Shown piece by piece: positions 28,416 through 37,636 of a stretch of 64,000 nucleotides of DNA. This DNA comes from Corynebacterium sp. P4-C1 (lineage in GTDB: Bacteria; Actinomycetota; Actinomycetes; Mycobacteriales; Mycobacteriaceae), in NCBI RefSeq assembly GCF_030503595.1, contig NZ_CP129966.1:2232001-2296000 (forward strand), given 5' to 3'. Below the pieces are notes generated by a model. That model was given only the letters and a program-made list of their open reading frames with translations. It ran no database searches and was not told the origin of the DNA. The translations under genes and the position numbers were made by a program. Position 1 is the stretch's first letter. The number at the start of each line of letters is the position of its first letter.

Positions 28416-29119
28416 TGAGCCTGCCTTATTTCATCGCCGAGGATCCCGCATCGGGCCGATTGGACGGGCCGGAGGGGCGGCACGCCGTCACAGTCAAGCG
28501 CATCCAAGTCGGGGAGCACATTGTGCTTTCCGACGGCCGCGGGACCGTCGCCGAAGTCGAAGTCGAAGATATTTCCGGGAAGGACCAGTTGACCGGGCGT
28601 GTTGTGGATGTGGCCGAGGTGCCGAAGCCGGGGCCGGCTGTGATTGTGGTGCAGGCGATCCCGAAATCCGAGCGGGCGGAGCTCGCCGTCGACCTGGCCA
28701 CGCAGGGCGGGGCCGACGAGATCTACCCCTGGGTCTCCCACCGGACTATCGCCCGCTGGCAGGGCGCAAAGGTGGGCAAGAACGTGGAGAAATGGCGGGC
28801 GACAGCCCGCGAGGCGGCGAAGCAGTCGCGGCGGCCGTGGATCCCGGAGGTGCACGAGCCGGTGACCACGAACCAGCTGGCGGAGCTGATCCGGGGAGAA
28901 TCGGCCGTGGTCCTCCACGAGGATGCGGAGACGAAGATCGGAGAGGTAGATTTTAGCGTCGACAAGCTGTTCTTGATCGTCGGCCCGGAAGGTGGAATCG
29001 GCGACGACGAGCTCGAGCTGCTCGACGCGCAGAAAGTGAAGCTGGGGCCTGAAGTCCTGCGCACGGCTTCCGCGGCCTTCGCGGGATTGAGTGCCATTGG
29101 GGCACTTTCCCGCTGGTAG
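28415..29119 (+). CDS. rsmE: 16S rRNA (uracil1498-N3)-methyltransferase RsmE
   Basis: 234 residues. PUA-like N-terminal part followed by a SPOUT fold; LIVGPEGGIGDDELELL near residue 188 is the knot motif that binds SAM, and LGPEVLRTASAAFAGL near the C-terminus is the second knot segment. Methylates 16S rRNA on the small subunit. TAATG overlap with dnaJ2 implies coupled translation. Confidence 0.94.
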   Translation: MSLPYFIAEDPASGRLDGPEGRHAVTVKRIQVGEHIVLSDGRGTVAEVEVEDISGKDQLTGRVVDVAEVPKPGPAVIVVQAIPKSERAELAVDLATQGGADEIYPWVSHRTIARWQGAKVGKNVEKWRATAREAAKQSRRPWIPEVHEPVTTNQLAELIRGESAVVLHEDAETKIGEVDFSVDKLFLIVGPEGGIGDDELELLDAQKVKLGPEVLRTASAAFAGLSAIGALSRW

Positions 29120-29129
29120 GGTGAACCGC

Positions 29130-30110
29130 ATGGCAGAACTCGTCTCCAGCTCCTACGAGCTCGACCCGGAACTCGCCCAGGCTGTTTTGGGCATCACCGA
29201 CGGGAATCTGCGCGCCCTCAACGAGATTCTGGGCATCGACCTCTTCGCCCGCGGCGGCTCCGTGATGCTGCGCGGGCCGGTGGACAAGGTCGCACACGGG
29301 GCGCGGGTGCTCTCCGAGCTCGAGGCGATGGCGCGCCGCGGCATCGTGATCACGTCCGACGCGGTGAAGCACGCGGTGGACATCATGGCCACGGACATGC
29401 CCGAATCCGTGGCGGAAATCCTCGGCCAGGAGATCGTCGCGCGCCGGGGCAAGATCATCCGCCCAAAGACGGCGGGGCAGCGCGAGTACGTCGACGCGAT
29501 CGACGACAACACGATTGTTTTCGGCATCGGCCCGGCAGGGTCCGGCAAGACATATCTCGCTGTGGCGAAAGCGGTCCAAGCGTTGCAGGCCAAAGAGGTC
29601 AAGCGCATCATTCTCACCCGTCCGGCTGTGGAGGCGGGGGAGAAGCTCGGATTCCTTCCGGGCACGCTGAACGACAAGATCGACCCGTATTTGCGGCCGC
29701 TCTACGACGCGCTGCGGGACATGCTCGACCCGGAGATGATCCCGAAGCTCATGGAGGCCGGCATCATCGAGGTGGCGCCGCTCGCGTACATGCGCGGACG
29801 AACGCTGAACGACGCATTCGTCATTCTCGACGAGGCGCAGAACACCACCCCGGCGCAGATGAAGATGTTCCTCACTCGTTTGGGTTTTGGCTCCAAGATG
29901 GTGGTCACGGGCGATATTTCGCAGGTGGACCTGCCGCGCGGTGTGATCTCGGGGTTGCGGGTGGCCAGCCGGATCCTCAAGGACGTCGAGGACATCCACT
30001 TCCAGGAATTCGGCGCAAACGACGTGGTGCGCCACCAGCTTGTCGGCCGCATTGTCGCTGCTTACGATCGGTACGACGCACAACGAGCAGATAAGGGAGA
30101 GCAACAGTGA
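29130..30110 (+). CDS. phoH: PhoH-family ATPase
   Basis: 326 residues from the ATG at 29130, with an AGG about 9 bases upstream. P-loop [11 protein letters not shown] near residue 135, [18 protein letters not shown] near 162, Walker B VILDEAQN near 230, and [10 protein letters not shown] as the sensor segment. A cytosolic ATPase linked to RNA metabolism; PhoH and YbeY genes are nearly always adjacent, as here (ATG of ybeY overlaps this stop region by 4 bases). Confidence 0.94.
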   Translation: MAELVSSSYELDPELAQAVLGITDGNLRALNEILGIDLFARGGSVMLRGPVDKVAHGARVLSELEAMARRGIVITSDAVKHAVDIMATDMPESVAEILGQEIVARRGKIIRPKTAGQREYVDAIDDNTIVFGIGPAGSGKTYLAVAKAVQALQAKEVKRIILTRPAVEAGEKLGFLPGTLNDKIDPYLRPLYDALRDMLDPEMIPKLMEAGIIEVAPLAYMRGRTLNDAFVILDEAQNTTPAQMKMFLTRLGFGSKMVVTGDISQVDLPRGVISGLRVASRILKDVEDIHFQEFGANDVVRHQLVGRIVAAYDRYDAQRADKGEQQ

Positions 30111-30676
30111 GCATCGAGGTCCTCAACGAGTCGGGCGAGGCAGACATCAACGAGGAGATGCTTGTCGACGTCGCCTCCTACGCCCTGACCGCGATGGATG
30201 TGCACCCCGACACTGAGGTGACCATCACGTGCGTGGACACGGACACAATGGCGGACCTGCACGTCCGCTGGATGGACCTGCCCGGCCCAACCGACGTGAT
30301 GAGCTTCCCTATGGACGAGCTCACCCCCGGCTCGGGGCGACCGGACGCACCTGCCCCGGGACCGGCGATGCTGGGGGACATCATCCTGTGTCCCGCCTAT
30401 GACCGGAAGCAGGCGGACGCGGCGGGGCACAGCCTCGGCCACGAGATGGCGCTGCTGACCGTCCACGGCTGCCTGCACCTGCTCGGCTACGATCACGCGA
30501 CCCCGGCGGACGAGCGCGAAATGTTCGCGCTGCAGAACGAGATCTTGGCCGACTGGTACGACGATCTCTCAGCCCGCGGGGTGGAGTTCCAGCCGAAACC
30601 GGACGGCAAGCACGCCTTCCCGTCGGCGGCGGACCGTGAGGAGCTTGACGGGCTCGTCGAGAAGCGGGGCGAATAA
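30107..30676 (+). CDS. ybeY: rRNA maturation endonuclease YbeY
   Basis: 189 residues. The zinc-binding core [11 protein letters not shown] near residue 123 matches HGxLHLxGYDH exactly, and [11 protein letters not shown] near 63 is the other conserved block. Single-strand endoribonuclease acting in 16S rRNA 3'-end processing and ribosome quality control. The C-terminus carries a basic/acidic tail of about 30 residues not needed for catalysis. GTG of the next gene follows its TAA directly. Confidence 0.96.
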   Translation: MSIEVLNESGEADINEEMLVDVASYALTAMDVHPDTEVTITCVDTDTMADLHVRWMDLPGPTDVMSFPMDELTPGSGRPDAPAPGPAMLGDIILCPAYDRKQADAAGHSLGHEMALLTVHGCLHLLGYDHATPADEREMFALQNEILADWYDDLSARGVEFQPKPDGKHAFPSAADREELDGLVEKRGE

Positions 30677-32014
30677 GTGGATCTGTGGGTGACCTACCTG
30701 CTCATCTCGCTGGTGTCCCTGCTGGGGGCGGGCGTGATGAAAATGCTCGAGTCCGCGCTCGTGCCCATCTCGCGCGCCCGGGTGGAATCGATGGCGAAGG
30801 ACGATGTCGGCGGCGCTGCGTCGCTGCTGCGCGTCGTGGACGCGCGGTCGAACCATCTGGGCCTGCTGGCGCTGATCCAGACGGTGCTGGACACGCTCGC
30901 CGCTGTGTTCGCCCTGCTGACCGCCTTGGACCTGATTCCGCAGCGCGGCTGGGCGATCACGGTGGCGATCATCGTGGTTACGCTCATGCGCTTCGGCATC
31001 ATCGGCGTGATCGCGCGGCGTGCGGGCAAGCTCAATCCGTACTCGATCTCTCTGCGCGCGGCGCAGATCCTCACCGTCGTCTATGCCGTGTTGGGGCCGG
31101 TGTCGAAGCTGCTGATCTGGATCGGCAACCTCGTCACCCCCGGTGAGGAATCGCTGGAGAACCCGTACGCCACCGACGTGGAACTGCGCGAGGCGGTGGA
31201 CATCGCGCAGGAACAAGGCGTGGTGGAGACTGTCGAGCACCGCATGATCCAGAATATTTTCGACCTGGCCACCACTCATGCGCGGCAGGTGATGGTGCCG
31301 CGCCCGGAAATGGTGTGGATCGAGGCGGAGAAGACCTCCGGCCAGGCGGCGAACCTGATGATCCGCTCCGGCCATTCCCGCGTGCCTGTGATCGGAGAGA
31401 GCGTCGACGACATTGTCGGCGTGATCTACTTGAAGGACATCGTGGAGCGCACCTACAACCGCACCGACGGCGGCAGCGGCGTCGCCGTGTCCGACATCAT
31501 GCGCGAACCGAAATTCGTCCCCGACTCCAAGCCGCTGGATGATTTGCTCGCGGAGATGCAGCGGGACCAGACGCACATCGCGGTGCTTGTCGACGAGTAC
31601 GGCGGGATCGCCGGGCTGATGACAATGGAGGACATCCTCGAGGAGATCGTCGGTGAGATCGCGGACGAGTACGACGCCGACGAGGAAGCGCCGATCGAGC
31701 CGGTCGAGGAACGGACATACCGCGCGCAGGCGCGGCTTCCGCTCGATGACCTGGTCGATTACCTCGAGGACGAACTCGACTACGACCTCGAATTCGACGA
31801 GGAAATCACCGACAACGTGGAGACGGTGGCCGGGCTGCTGTCGTATGAATTGGGGCGCGTGCCGCTGCCGGGCTCGTATGTGGAAGTCGACGGGTTGCGC
31901 TACACCGCGGAAGGCGGTCACGATCGCCGCGGGCGCGTGAAGGTGCGTACCGTGCTCATCGACGTCCCGGAGCAGCCCCGTGAACAGGACAGGTACCACG
32001 ACGGTGCACAATAG
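30677..32014 (+). CDS. CNNM/CorC-family membrane protein with CBS pair (hemolysin-like)
   Basis: 445 residues from the GTG at 30677. An N-terminal DUF21 membrane domain with about four helices spans 1-150. Two CBS domains follow (MVPRPEMVWIE near 210, VYLKDIVER near 252, HIAVLVDEYGGIAGLMTMEDILEEIVGEI near 295), then a C-terminal CorC/HlyC domain. The family is tied to magnesium or cobalt efflux and metal tolerance. Directly follows ybeY; order phoH-ybeY-CNNM-era is conserved in actinobacteria. Confidence 0.93.
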   Translation: MDLWVTYLLISLVSLLGAGVMKMLESALVPISRARVESMAKDDVGGAASLLRVVDARSNHLGLLALIQTVLDTLAAVFALLTALDLIPQRGWAITVAIIVVTLMRFGIIGVIARRAGKLNPYSISLRAAQILTVVYAVLGPVSKLLIWIGNLVTPGEESLENPYATDVELREAVDIAQEQGVVETVEHRMIQNIFDLATTHARQVMVPRPEMVWIEAEKTSGQAANLMIRSGHSRVPVIGESVDDIVGVIYLKDIVERTYNRTDGGSGVAVSDIMREPKFVPDSKPLDDLLAEMQRDQTHIAVLVDEYGGIAGLMTMEDILEEIVGEIADEYDADEEAPIEPVEERTYRAQARLPLDDLVDYLEDELDYDLEFDEEITDNVETVAGLLSYELGRVPLPGSYVEVDGLRYTAEGGHDRRGRVKVRTVLIDVPEQPREQDRYHDGAQ

Positions 32015-32018
32015 GTGC

Positions 32019-32870
32019 ATGAAGAACGTTCTCTCCATCCAGTCGGCGGTCGCCTACGGCCATGTCGGGAATTCGGCGGCGGTGTTTCCGCTCCAGCGGA
32101 TCGGGCATGAAGTGTGGCCGGTCTACACCGTGAATTTCTCCAACCACACCGGCTACGGATCGTGGAAAGGGCCGATGATTCCGGCGGAGGACGTGCGCGA
32201 GGTCATCGCGGGGATCGACGACCGCGGAGCCCTCAAGGATGTCGACGTGGTCCTTTCCGGCTACCAGGGCGGCGACGACATCGCCGAGGTGATCGTGGAC
32301 ACCGTCGCGCGTGTGAAGGAGCTGAACCCTAAGGCCGTCTACGCGTGCGACCCGGTGATGGGCAACGCGAAATCCGGCTGCCACGTCTCGGACAATATTC
32401 CGCCGCTGCTGCGCGACAAAGTCGTGCCGGTCGCCGACATTATTTCCCCGAACCAGTTCGAACTGGGCTACCTGACCGGGGTTGAGTGCTCCGGACTCGA
32501 CTCGACGCTCAAGGCGGTCGAGGAGGCGCAGCGCATGGGGCCAGAGACTGTTCTGGTCACCTCCGTGGAGCGGCCTGACCAGCCAGCGGACGTGCTCGAA
32601 ATGATCGCGGTGGACCAGCATGGCGCGTGGATCGTGCAGACACCGCGGCTGCCGTTCAAGCGCAACGGCTCCGGGGATGTCGCGAGCGCACTGTTCACCG
32701 GCCACTACATGGAATCGGGCGACGCGGCGGATGCGCTGGCGAAGACGGCGAGCAGTGTGTTCGACCTGCTGGAAGCCACCTACAAAGCGGATGCGCCGGA
32801 GCTGCTCCTGGTGGAGTCGCAGGAGTTCTACGCGAACCCGCGCATGCAGTTCGAGGTCACCGCGCTGTGA
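32019..32870 (+). CDS. pdxY: pyridoxal kinase, PdxY type (copy 1)
   Basis: 283 residues from the ATG at 32019. SIQSAVAYGHVGNSAAVFPLQ at the N-terminus, VVLSGYQGG near 79, and the ribokinase-fold active site NGSGDVASALF near 221 with the catalytic Asp. Phosphorylates pyridoxal in vitamin B6 salvage. The stop overlaps the GTG of a second copy that shares the same opening motif, so this is a tandem duplication. Confidence 0.93.
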   Translation: MKNVLSIQSAVAYGHVGNSAAVFPLQRIGHEVWPVYTVNFSNHTGYGSWKGPMIPAEDVREVIAGIDDRGALKDVDVVLSGYQGGDDIAEVIVDTVARVKELNPKAVYACDPVMGNAKSGCHVSDNIPPLLRDKVVPVADIISPNQFELGYLTGVECSGLDSTLKAVEEAQRMGPETVLVTSVERPDQPADVLEMIAVDQHGAWIVQTPRLPFKRNGSGDVASALFTGHYMESGDAADALAKTASSVFDLLEATYKADAPELLLVESQEFYANPRMQFEVTAL

Positions 32871-34639
32871 ATATCCTCTCCATCCAGTCGGCGGTCTCGT
32901 ACGGGCACGTGGGCAATTCCGGCGCCGTGTTCCCGATGCAGCGTCTCGGCCACGAGGTGTGGCCGGTGCACACCGTCAATTTCTCCAACCACACCGAATA
33001 CCCGTCGTGGCGCGGCCCGAAAATCGCGCCGCGAGATGTCGCCGATGTGCTCGACGGAATGTGCTCCGCCTACCCGCTCGTGGACGTGGTTCTGACCGGC
33101 TACCTGGGATCCTCTGCGTTGGCGTCTGTCATCGTCGGAGCGGTGGGGGAGATCAAGCGGGCGAACCCGGAAGCGGAGTGGGTGTGCGACCCAGTGATCG
33201 GCAACGCCAAAGTCGGTTCGTTCGTCGACGACGACATTCCGGCGATCTTCAAAGAGGAGATCATCCCGCTGGCCGACGCCATCTGCCCGAACCAGTGGGA
33301 GCTGGCGCTGCTCACCGGCAGGGAGCTGAACAGCATCGGGGAAACGGTCGATGCCGCCCGGGCGCTGAAGAGCAGGGCCCTGATCACCAGCGTGGACACG
33401 GGGAACCCTGAGACGATCGGCATGCTAGACATCTCCGAGGAGGGAGCCTGGTACGTGGAAACACCGCGCATCGGGGGAAACGTCGTCGGCGCCGGCGATC
33501 TCGCCGCCGCGATGTACACCGCGCTCATCGACGAGGCTCCAGCCGATCGTCTCGAGCACATCGCCGCGTCCCTATACGGCATGGTCGTGGCCGCGCAGAA
33601 AACGACCCGGCTGGACAACAGCTTCGCCGGGTTGCCGTTGGTGGAGCGGCAGGACCTCATCGTGGCACCGGAAGACAGTTTCAGTGCCGTACCATCAGCA
33701 GGCATGGACCACCTTTCCCAGTTCACCGACACCCCGGAGGGCTTCCGCTCCGGATTCGTCAGCTTCGTCGGCCGCCCTAACACGGGCAAATCGACGCTGA
33801 CGAATGCTCTGGTGGGCGAGAAGATCGCCATCATGGCCGACCAGCCGGAGACCACCCGCCACCCGATCCGCGGCATCGTCAACCGCGACGACGCGCAGAT
33901 CGTCGTTGTGGACACGCCCGGCCTGCACCGCCCGCGCACGCTGCTGGGCGAACGCCTCAACGAGGTGGTCAAGGACACTTTCGCGGACGTGGACGTGATC
34001 GGACTGACCATTCCCGCGAACGAGAAGATCGGTCCCGGCGACCGCTGGATCCTCGACGCGGTGCTGAAGACGAAGCCGGGCACCCCGATTGTCGGCATCG
34101 TGACCAAGCTCGACCGCGCCGGGAAGGACCAAGTGGGCGAGCAGCTGGTGCGGCTGCACGACATGCTGGTGGAGGCCACCGGCAGCGAGAACGTCGATGT
34201 CGTGCCCGTGTCCGCGACTGAGGATGTCCAGCTGGACGTGCTTCTCGACGTGTTGGCTTCCCACCTGCCGGAAGGGCCCCGTTTCTACCCGGAGGGGCAC
34301 GTCACCGACGAGGACACCGAGACGCGCATCGCCGAGCTGATCCGCGAAGAGGCGCTGCGCGGCTTGCGCGACGAACTGCCGCACTCCGTGGCGGTGCAGG
34401 TGGACGAGATCATCAACGAAGGCGGCCGCGCCAAGATCTACGCGGTGATCTACCTCGAACGTCCGGGCCAGAAAGCGATCATCGAGGGCCGGGACGGCCG
34501 GCGCCTGTCCGGTATCGTGCAGCGCTCGCGCAAGCAGATCATGGAGCTGGTCGGCCAGAATGTCTATTTGGACCTGCGCATCAAAGTGCTGAAGAACTGG
34601 CAGTCTGACCCGAAGCATTTGGGGCGCCTTGGCTTCTAG
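32867..34639 (+). CDS. PdxY-type kinase (copy 2) running in frame into Era GTPase, no stop between
   Basis: One uninterrupted frame of 590 codons. Residues 1 to about 279 are a second PdxY: SIQSAVSYGHVGNSGAVFP at the N-terminus, VWVCDP-type segment near 105, and VVGAGDLAAAM near 206 with the catalytic Asp. The kinase domain ends near SFAGLPLVERQDL; the stop expected shortly after is absent, and the chain enters Era at residue 280. Compared with copy 1, which stops 20 codons after LLLVE, the kinase stop appears to have been lost. The product may be a fusion, or Era may also start from its own ATG at 33704. Confidence 0.8.
   Translation: MNILSIQSAVSYGHVGNSGAVFPMQRLGHEVWPVHTVNFSNHTEYPSWRGPKIAPRDVADVLDGMCSAYPLVDVVLTGYLGSSALASVIVGAVGEIKRANPEAEWVCDPVIGNAKVGSFVDDDIPAIFKEEIIPLADAICPNQWELALLTGRELNSIGETVDAARALKSRALITSVDTGNPETIGMLDISEEGAWYVETPRIGGNVVGAGDLAAAMYTALIDEAPADRLEHIAASLYGMVVAAQKTTRLDNSFAGLPLVERQDLIVAPEDSFSAVPSAGMDHLSQFTDTPEGFRSGFVSFVGRPNTGKSTLTNALVGEKIAIMADQPETTRHPIRGIVNRDDAQIVVVDTPGLHRPRTLLGERLNEVVKDTFADVDVIGLTIPANEKIGPGDRWILDAVLKTKPGTPIVGIVTKLDRAGKDQVGEQLVRLHDMLVEATGSENVDVVPVSATEDVQLDVLLDVLASHLPEGPRFYPEGHVTDEDTETRIAELIREEALRGLRDELPHSVAVQVDEIINEGGRAKIYAVIYLERPGQKAIIEGRDGRRLSGIVQRSRKQIMELVGQNVYLDLRIKVLKNWQSDPKHLGRLGF
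33704..34639 (+). CDS. era: GTPase Era (domain of the fused frame; possible internal start)
   Basis: 311 residues counted from the ATG at 33704, close to normal Era length (about 300). G1 GRPNTGKS, G2 region TTRHPIRG, G3 DTPGLH, G4 TKLD, G5 near SATED, and a C-terminal KH domain ending at the TAG. Binds 16S rRNA and guides 30S maturation. Only AGCAGG, a weak ribosome site, precedes this ATG, and the frame is open upstream into the kinase. The 3' end overlaps the TTG of recO by 11 bases. Confidence 0.93.
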   Translation: MDHLSQFTDTPEGFRSGFVSFVGRPNTGKSTLTNALVGEKIAIMADQPETTRHPIRGIVNRDDAQIVVVDTPGLHRPRTLLGERLNEVVKDTFADVDVIGLTIPANEKIGPGDRWILDAVLKTKPGTPIVGIVTKLDRAGKDQVGEQLVRLHDMLVEATGSENVDVVPVSATEDVQLDVLLDVLASHLPEGPRFYPEGHVTDEDTETRIAELIREEALRGLRDELPHSVAVQVDEIINEGGRAKIYAVIYLERPGQKAIIEGRDGRRLSGIVQRSRKQIMELVGQNVYLDLRIKVLKNWQSDPKHLGRLGF

Positions 34640-35366
34640 ACCCAGCTTCCGCGACCGCGCCTTCGTCGTGCGCACCTACGACTTCGGCGAAGCCGACCGC
34701 GTCGTCGTGCTGCTCACAGAAAACCACGGTCTCGTCCGGGCCGTAGCGAAAGGCGTGCGGAAGACGAAGAGCCGTTTCGGTTCGAGAGTGCAGCCGTTCG
34801 TGGACATCGACGTGCAGCTCTACCCGGGCCGCAACCTGGCCACCATCACACAGGCCGACACCGTCGCGTACTACGGGCGCGGCATCATCGAGGACTTCGA
34901 CCGCTACACCGCCGCCTGCGCCGTGCTGGAGGCGGCGGAGAAGCTCAGCTACGCCGACGAGGCGGATTCCTTCCTGTTCGCGGAAGTGGGAACAGCGCTC
35001 GAGGCTCTGCAGGACACGGATTTCCCCACACTGGTGCTCGACGCATTCATCCTGCGGGCCACCGCGCATGCCGGCTGGGGGCTGAGCCTGTTCGATTGCG
35101 CCCAGTGCGGCCGCCCGGGGCCGCACCACGCCTTCCACCCGGCCGTCGGCGGGGCGGCGTGCGTGCACTGCCGTCCGCCTGGCTCCTTCGATGTCCAGGA
35201 GGACACCCTGCACATCATGTGGCTGCTCGCCGGGGGCTACCGCGGCGCGGCGGAGCAGAAGCTGACTGAGACGACGGCAATTCAGGTGCACCGGCTATCC
35301 ACCGCCCACCTGCAGTTCAATGTGGAATCGGCCGTGTCTTCGCTGAAGATCATGGAGCAGGCATAA
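34629..35366 (+). CDS. recO: DNA repair protein RecO
   Basis: 245 residues, TTG start at 34629 inside the end of era. N-terminal OB fold ([20 protein letters not shown]), a helical middle with two CxxC pairs (CAQC and CVHC, residues about 157-178) that bind zinc, and [11 protein letters not shown] segments typical of actinobacterial RecO. Loads RecA onto SSB-coated DNA with RecR. Stop overlaps the uppS ATG (TAATG). Confidence 0.93.
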   Translation: MASRPSFRDRAFVVRTYDFGEADRVVVLLTENHGLVRAVAKGVRKTKSRFGSRVQPFVDIDVQLYPGRNLATITQADTVAYYGRGIIEDFDRYTAACAVLEAAEKLSYADEADSFLFAEVGTALEALQDTDFPTLVLDAFILRATAHAGWGLSLFDCAQCGRPGPHHAFHPAVGGAACVHCRPPGSFDVQEDTLHIMWLLAGGYRGAAEQKLTETTAIQVHRLSTAHLQFNVESAVSSLKIMEQA

Positions 35367-36106
35367 TGGGCGGGGTGAGCACCATCCCCGATATCCCCTG
35401 CGAGTTCATTCCCCGACACATTGCCATGGTCATGGACGGCAACGGCCGTTGGGCGCAGGAACGCGGCATGCCGCGCACCGAAGGCCACCGTGTCGGCGAG
35501 AAGGTGCTGATGAACATGGTCGACGCGGCTATTGAGCTCGGCGGGGTCGAATGGCTCTCCGCCTACACGTTCTCCACGGAGAATTGGCGGCGCAGCGCGG
35601 AGGAAGTCCGCTTCCTCATGGGCTTTTCCCGGGACATCATGCGTGCAGAGCGCGACCAGCTGCACGAGAAGAATGTGCGCATCGTGTGGGTGGGCCGGCG
35701 CCCGCGCCTGTGGCGCTCGGTCATCCGTGAGCTGGAAGCGGCCGAGGAACTGACCAAGAACAACACGGGCCTGACGCTCGCTATGTGCATCAATTACGGC
35801 GGCAGGGCCGAGCTTGTCGACGCCGCGCGTTCGCTCGTCCAGGCGGCCTCCCGCGGGGAGATCAAGGCGGGCCAGATCAACGAGAAGACGCTCGCCGAGT
35901 TCCTGTACCGCCCTGATATGCCGGACGTGGATTTGTTCCTCCGCCCGTCGGGTGAGCAGCGCACCTCGAATTTCCTGCTGTGGCAGTCGGCGTACGCGGA
36001 GATGGTGTACCGGGACATCCTCTGGCCAGATTTCACTGCCGATGATTTGTACGATGCGGTGCTGGAATACGCCAAGCGCGACCGCAGGTTCGGAGGTGTG
36101 AAATGA
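35366..36106 (+). CDS. uppS: (2Z)-isoprenyl diphosphate synthase, UppS/decaprenyl type
   Basis: 246 residues. [13 protein letters not shown] near residue 18 with the catalytic Asp, [19 protein letters not shown] near 70, and [20 protein letters not shown] near 193. A cis-prenyltransferase that extends farnesyl diphosphate to the long lipid carrier of cell-wall sugars. Product chain length cannot be read from the sequence; in corynebacteria the era-recO-linked copy is considered the long-chain enzyme. Uses IPP/DMAPP supplied in part by Idi at 16.7 kb. Confidence 0.94.
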   Translation: MGGVSTIPDIPCEFIPRHIAMVMDGNGRWAQERGMPRTEGHRVGEKVLMNMVDAAIELGGVEWLSAYTFSTENWRRSAEEVRFLMGFSRDIMRAERDQLHEKNVRIVWVGRRPRLWRSVIRELEAAEELTKNNTGLTLAMCINYGGRAELVDAARSLVQAASRGEIKAGQINEKTLAEFLYRPDMPDVDLFLRPSGEQRTSNFLLWQSAYAEMVYRDILWPDFTADDLYDAVLEYAKRDRRFGGVK

Positions 36107-37197
36107 CAGGGACCGCACCGGTGCAGCAACCCACCCGCAGCCAAATCCGCAAGTGGCGCCAGTACTTGGCCAACGAGCGGGCTGAGGCGGCCACCTACCG
36201 CGAGCTGGCGAAGAAGCGGGAGGGGGATGAGCGCGAGATCCTCGAGGAGATCGCTGAAGCGGAATCGCGCCACGAGAAATACTGGCGCGACAAGCTCGGC
36301 CCGGAAGTGGGAATGCCCATCAAGCCGGACCTGCACACGCGCTTCATGTCGTTCATGGCGCGCAATGTGTCGCCCGTTTTCGCCCTGGCCTTGATGCAGA
36401 CCTCGGAGCAGCGTTCCCCGTACCTCGACGACGAGGACGCCTCCGACGAGATCGCGGCGGATGAGGCGATGCATGCGGAGGTCGTCCGCGCGCTGGCCTC
36501 TCAAGGCCGGGAGAAGCTCTCCGGGTCCTTCCGTGCGGCAGTCTTCGGCGCGAATGACGGTCTGGTCTCCAACGTCGCGCTCGTGCTCGGCGTGATGGGT
36601 TCCGGAGTGTCCTCGAATTTCATCTTGCTCACCGGCATTTCCGGTCTGCTAGCGGGCGCCCTGTCGATGGCGGCGGGCGAGTACGTCTCGGTGAAATCGC
36701 AGGCGGAGCTTCTCGACGCATCGACGCCCGCCCCCGAGGCCCGCGACCTGCTGCCGAAACTGGACGTGAACCAGAACGAGCTCGCCTTGGTCTACCGCGC
36801 ACGCGGGATGAGCGCCGAAGAAGCCGACACCCAGGCGAAGAACGTGTTCTGGTCCATGATGACGGGGCACCAGCACCACCACGTCGAGGACGGGTTGGAA
36901 CCGGAGGACACCGATGCCAGCGGCGCTTGGTCGGCGGCGATCGCGTCGTTCGTCTTCTTCGCCACCGGCGCTTTCATCCCGATCATCCCGTTCCTGTTCG
37001 GCGCCAGCCCGCGCCTAGGTGCGATCGTGGCGTTGATTCTCGTGTCCGGGGCGTTGCTGATCACCGGTGGAATCACTGGGCTGCTCTCCGGAAAGAAACC
37101 TGCGCTGAGGGCGTTCAGGCAGCTGGTGATCGGACTCGGTGCTGCTTTGGTGACGTACCTGCTCGGCGCGCTCTTCGGCTCGGTGGTGGGCGCTTAA
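36103..37197 (+). CDS. ferritin-like domain fused to VIT1/CCC1-type iron/manganese transporter
   Basis: 364 residues. The N-terminal 130 residues are a rubrerythrin/ferritin-like helical bundle with carboxylate motifs ([45 protein letters not shown]). From about 140 a VIT1 domain follows: [17 protein letters not shown] and [13 protein letters not shown], then three C-terminal helices. The layout equals the MbfA type of membrane-bound ferritin that exports iron. ATGA overlap with uppS. Convergent with zur: the two stop codons share TTAA at 37194-37197. Confidence 0.92.
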   Translation: MTGTAPVQQPTRSQIRKWRQYLANERAEAATYRELAKKREGDEREILEEIAEAESRHEKYWRDKLGPEVGMPIKPDLHTRFMSFMARNVSPVFALALMQTSEQRSPYLDDEDASDEIAADEAMHAEVVRALASQGREKLSGSFRAAVFGANDGLVSNVALVLGVMGSGVSSNFILLTGISGLLAGALSMAAGEYVSVKSQAELLDASTPAPEARDLLPKLDVNQNELALVYRARGMSAEEADTQAKNVFWSMMTGHQHHHVEDGLEPEDTDASGAWSAAIASFVFFATGAFIPIIPFLFGASPRLGAIVALILVSGALLITGGITGLLSGKKPALRAFRQLVIGLGAALVTYLLGALFGSVVGA

Positions 37198-37631
37198 CGC
37201 TTCCTGCAGGTCCCGCAGACACCGAAGATCTCGGCGTCGTGGCCGCTGAGCTCGAAGCCGTATTTCTCGGCGGTTTGCTTCGCCCATTCTTCGACTGGGC
37301 CGCCGTCGATCTCCTCGCTCCGTCCGCAGTTCGTGCACACCAGGTGGTGGTGGTGACGGTCAGTCAAGCAATGACGGTAGAGGGTCTCGCCGGTGTCGGA
37401 GTTGAGCGCGTCGACTGCGCCGACCTCGGTGAGTGTCTGCAACGTGCGGTAGACTGTGGTCAGGCCGACCTTCTGGCCGCGGTCGGTGAGTTCCCGGTGG
37501 ATGGACTGGGCCGAAGCGAATCGGTCGATTTCCTGGAGCACGTCGACGACGGCGCTGCGCTGGCGCGTGTTGCGCGCTCCGATTTTCGGGGTCTCGTTCC
37601 TTGCCGGGCGGGTAGTCATGCCCTCCACCAT
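37194..37631 (-). CDS. zur: Fur-family regulator, Zur (zinc uptake repressor)
   Basis: 145 residues from the ATG at 37631, or 141 from an ATG at 37619. GGAGG before 37619 is only 2 bases away, so coupling from the upstream gene to 37631 looks better. GLTTVYRTLQTLTEVGAVD is the recognition helix; HHHHLVCTNCGRSEEIDG and CGTC give the histidine cluster and the two CxxC zinc pairs. Represses zinc uptake genes. Placed 5 bases after znr; in corynebacteria znr-zur form one operon. Confidence 0.92.
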   Translation of the reverse strand: MVEGMTTRPARNETPKIGARNTRQRSAVVDVLQEIDRFASAQSIHRELTDRGQKVGLTTVYRTLQTLTEVGAVDALNSDTGETLYRHCLTDRHHHHLVCTNCGRSEEIDGGPVEEWAKQTAEKYGFELSGHDAEIFGVCGTCRKR

Positions 37632-37636
37632 ATTGC

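Noticed and set aside
32627-32866. Further upstream extension of the fused kinase-Era frame into pdxY copy 1.
   Set aside because: That stretch is the other frame of a conserved gene; the GTG at 32867 gives the expected PdxY N-terminus.
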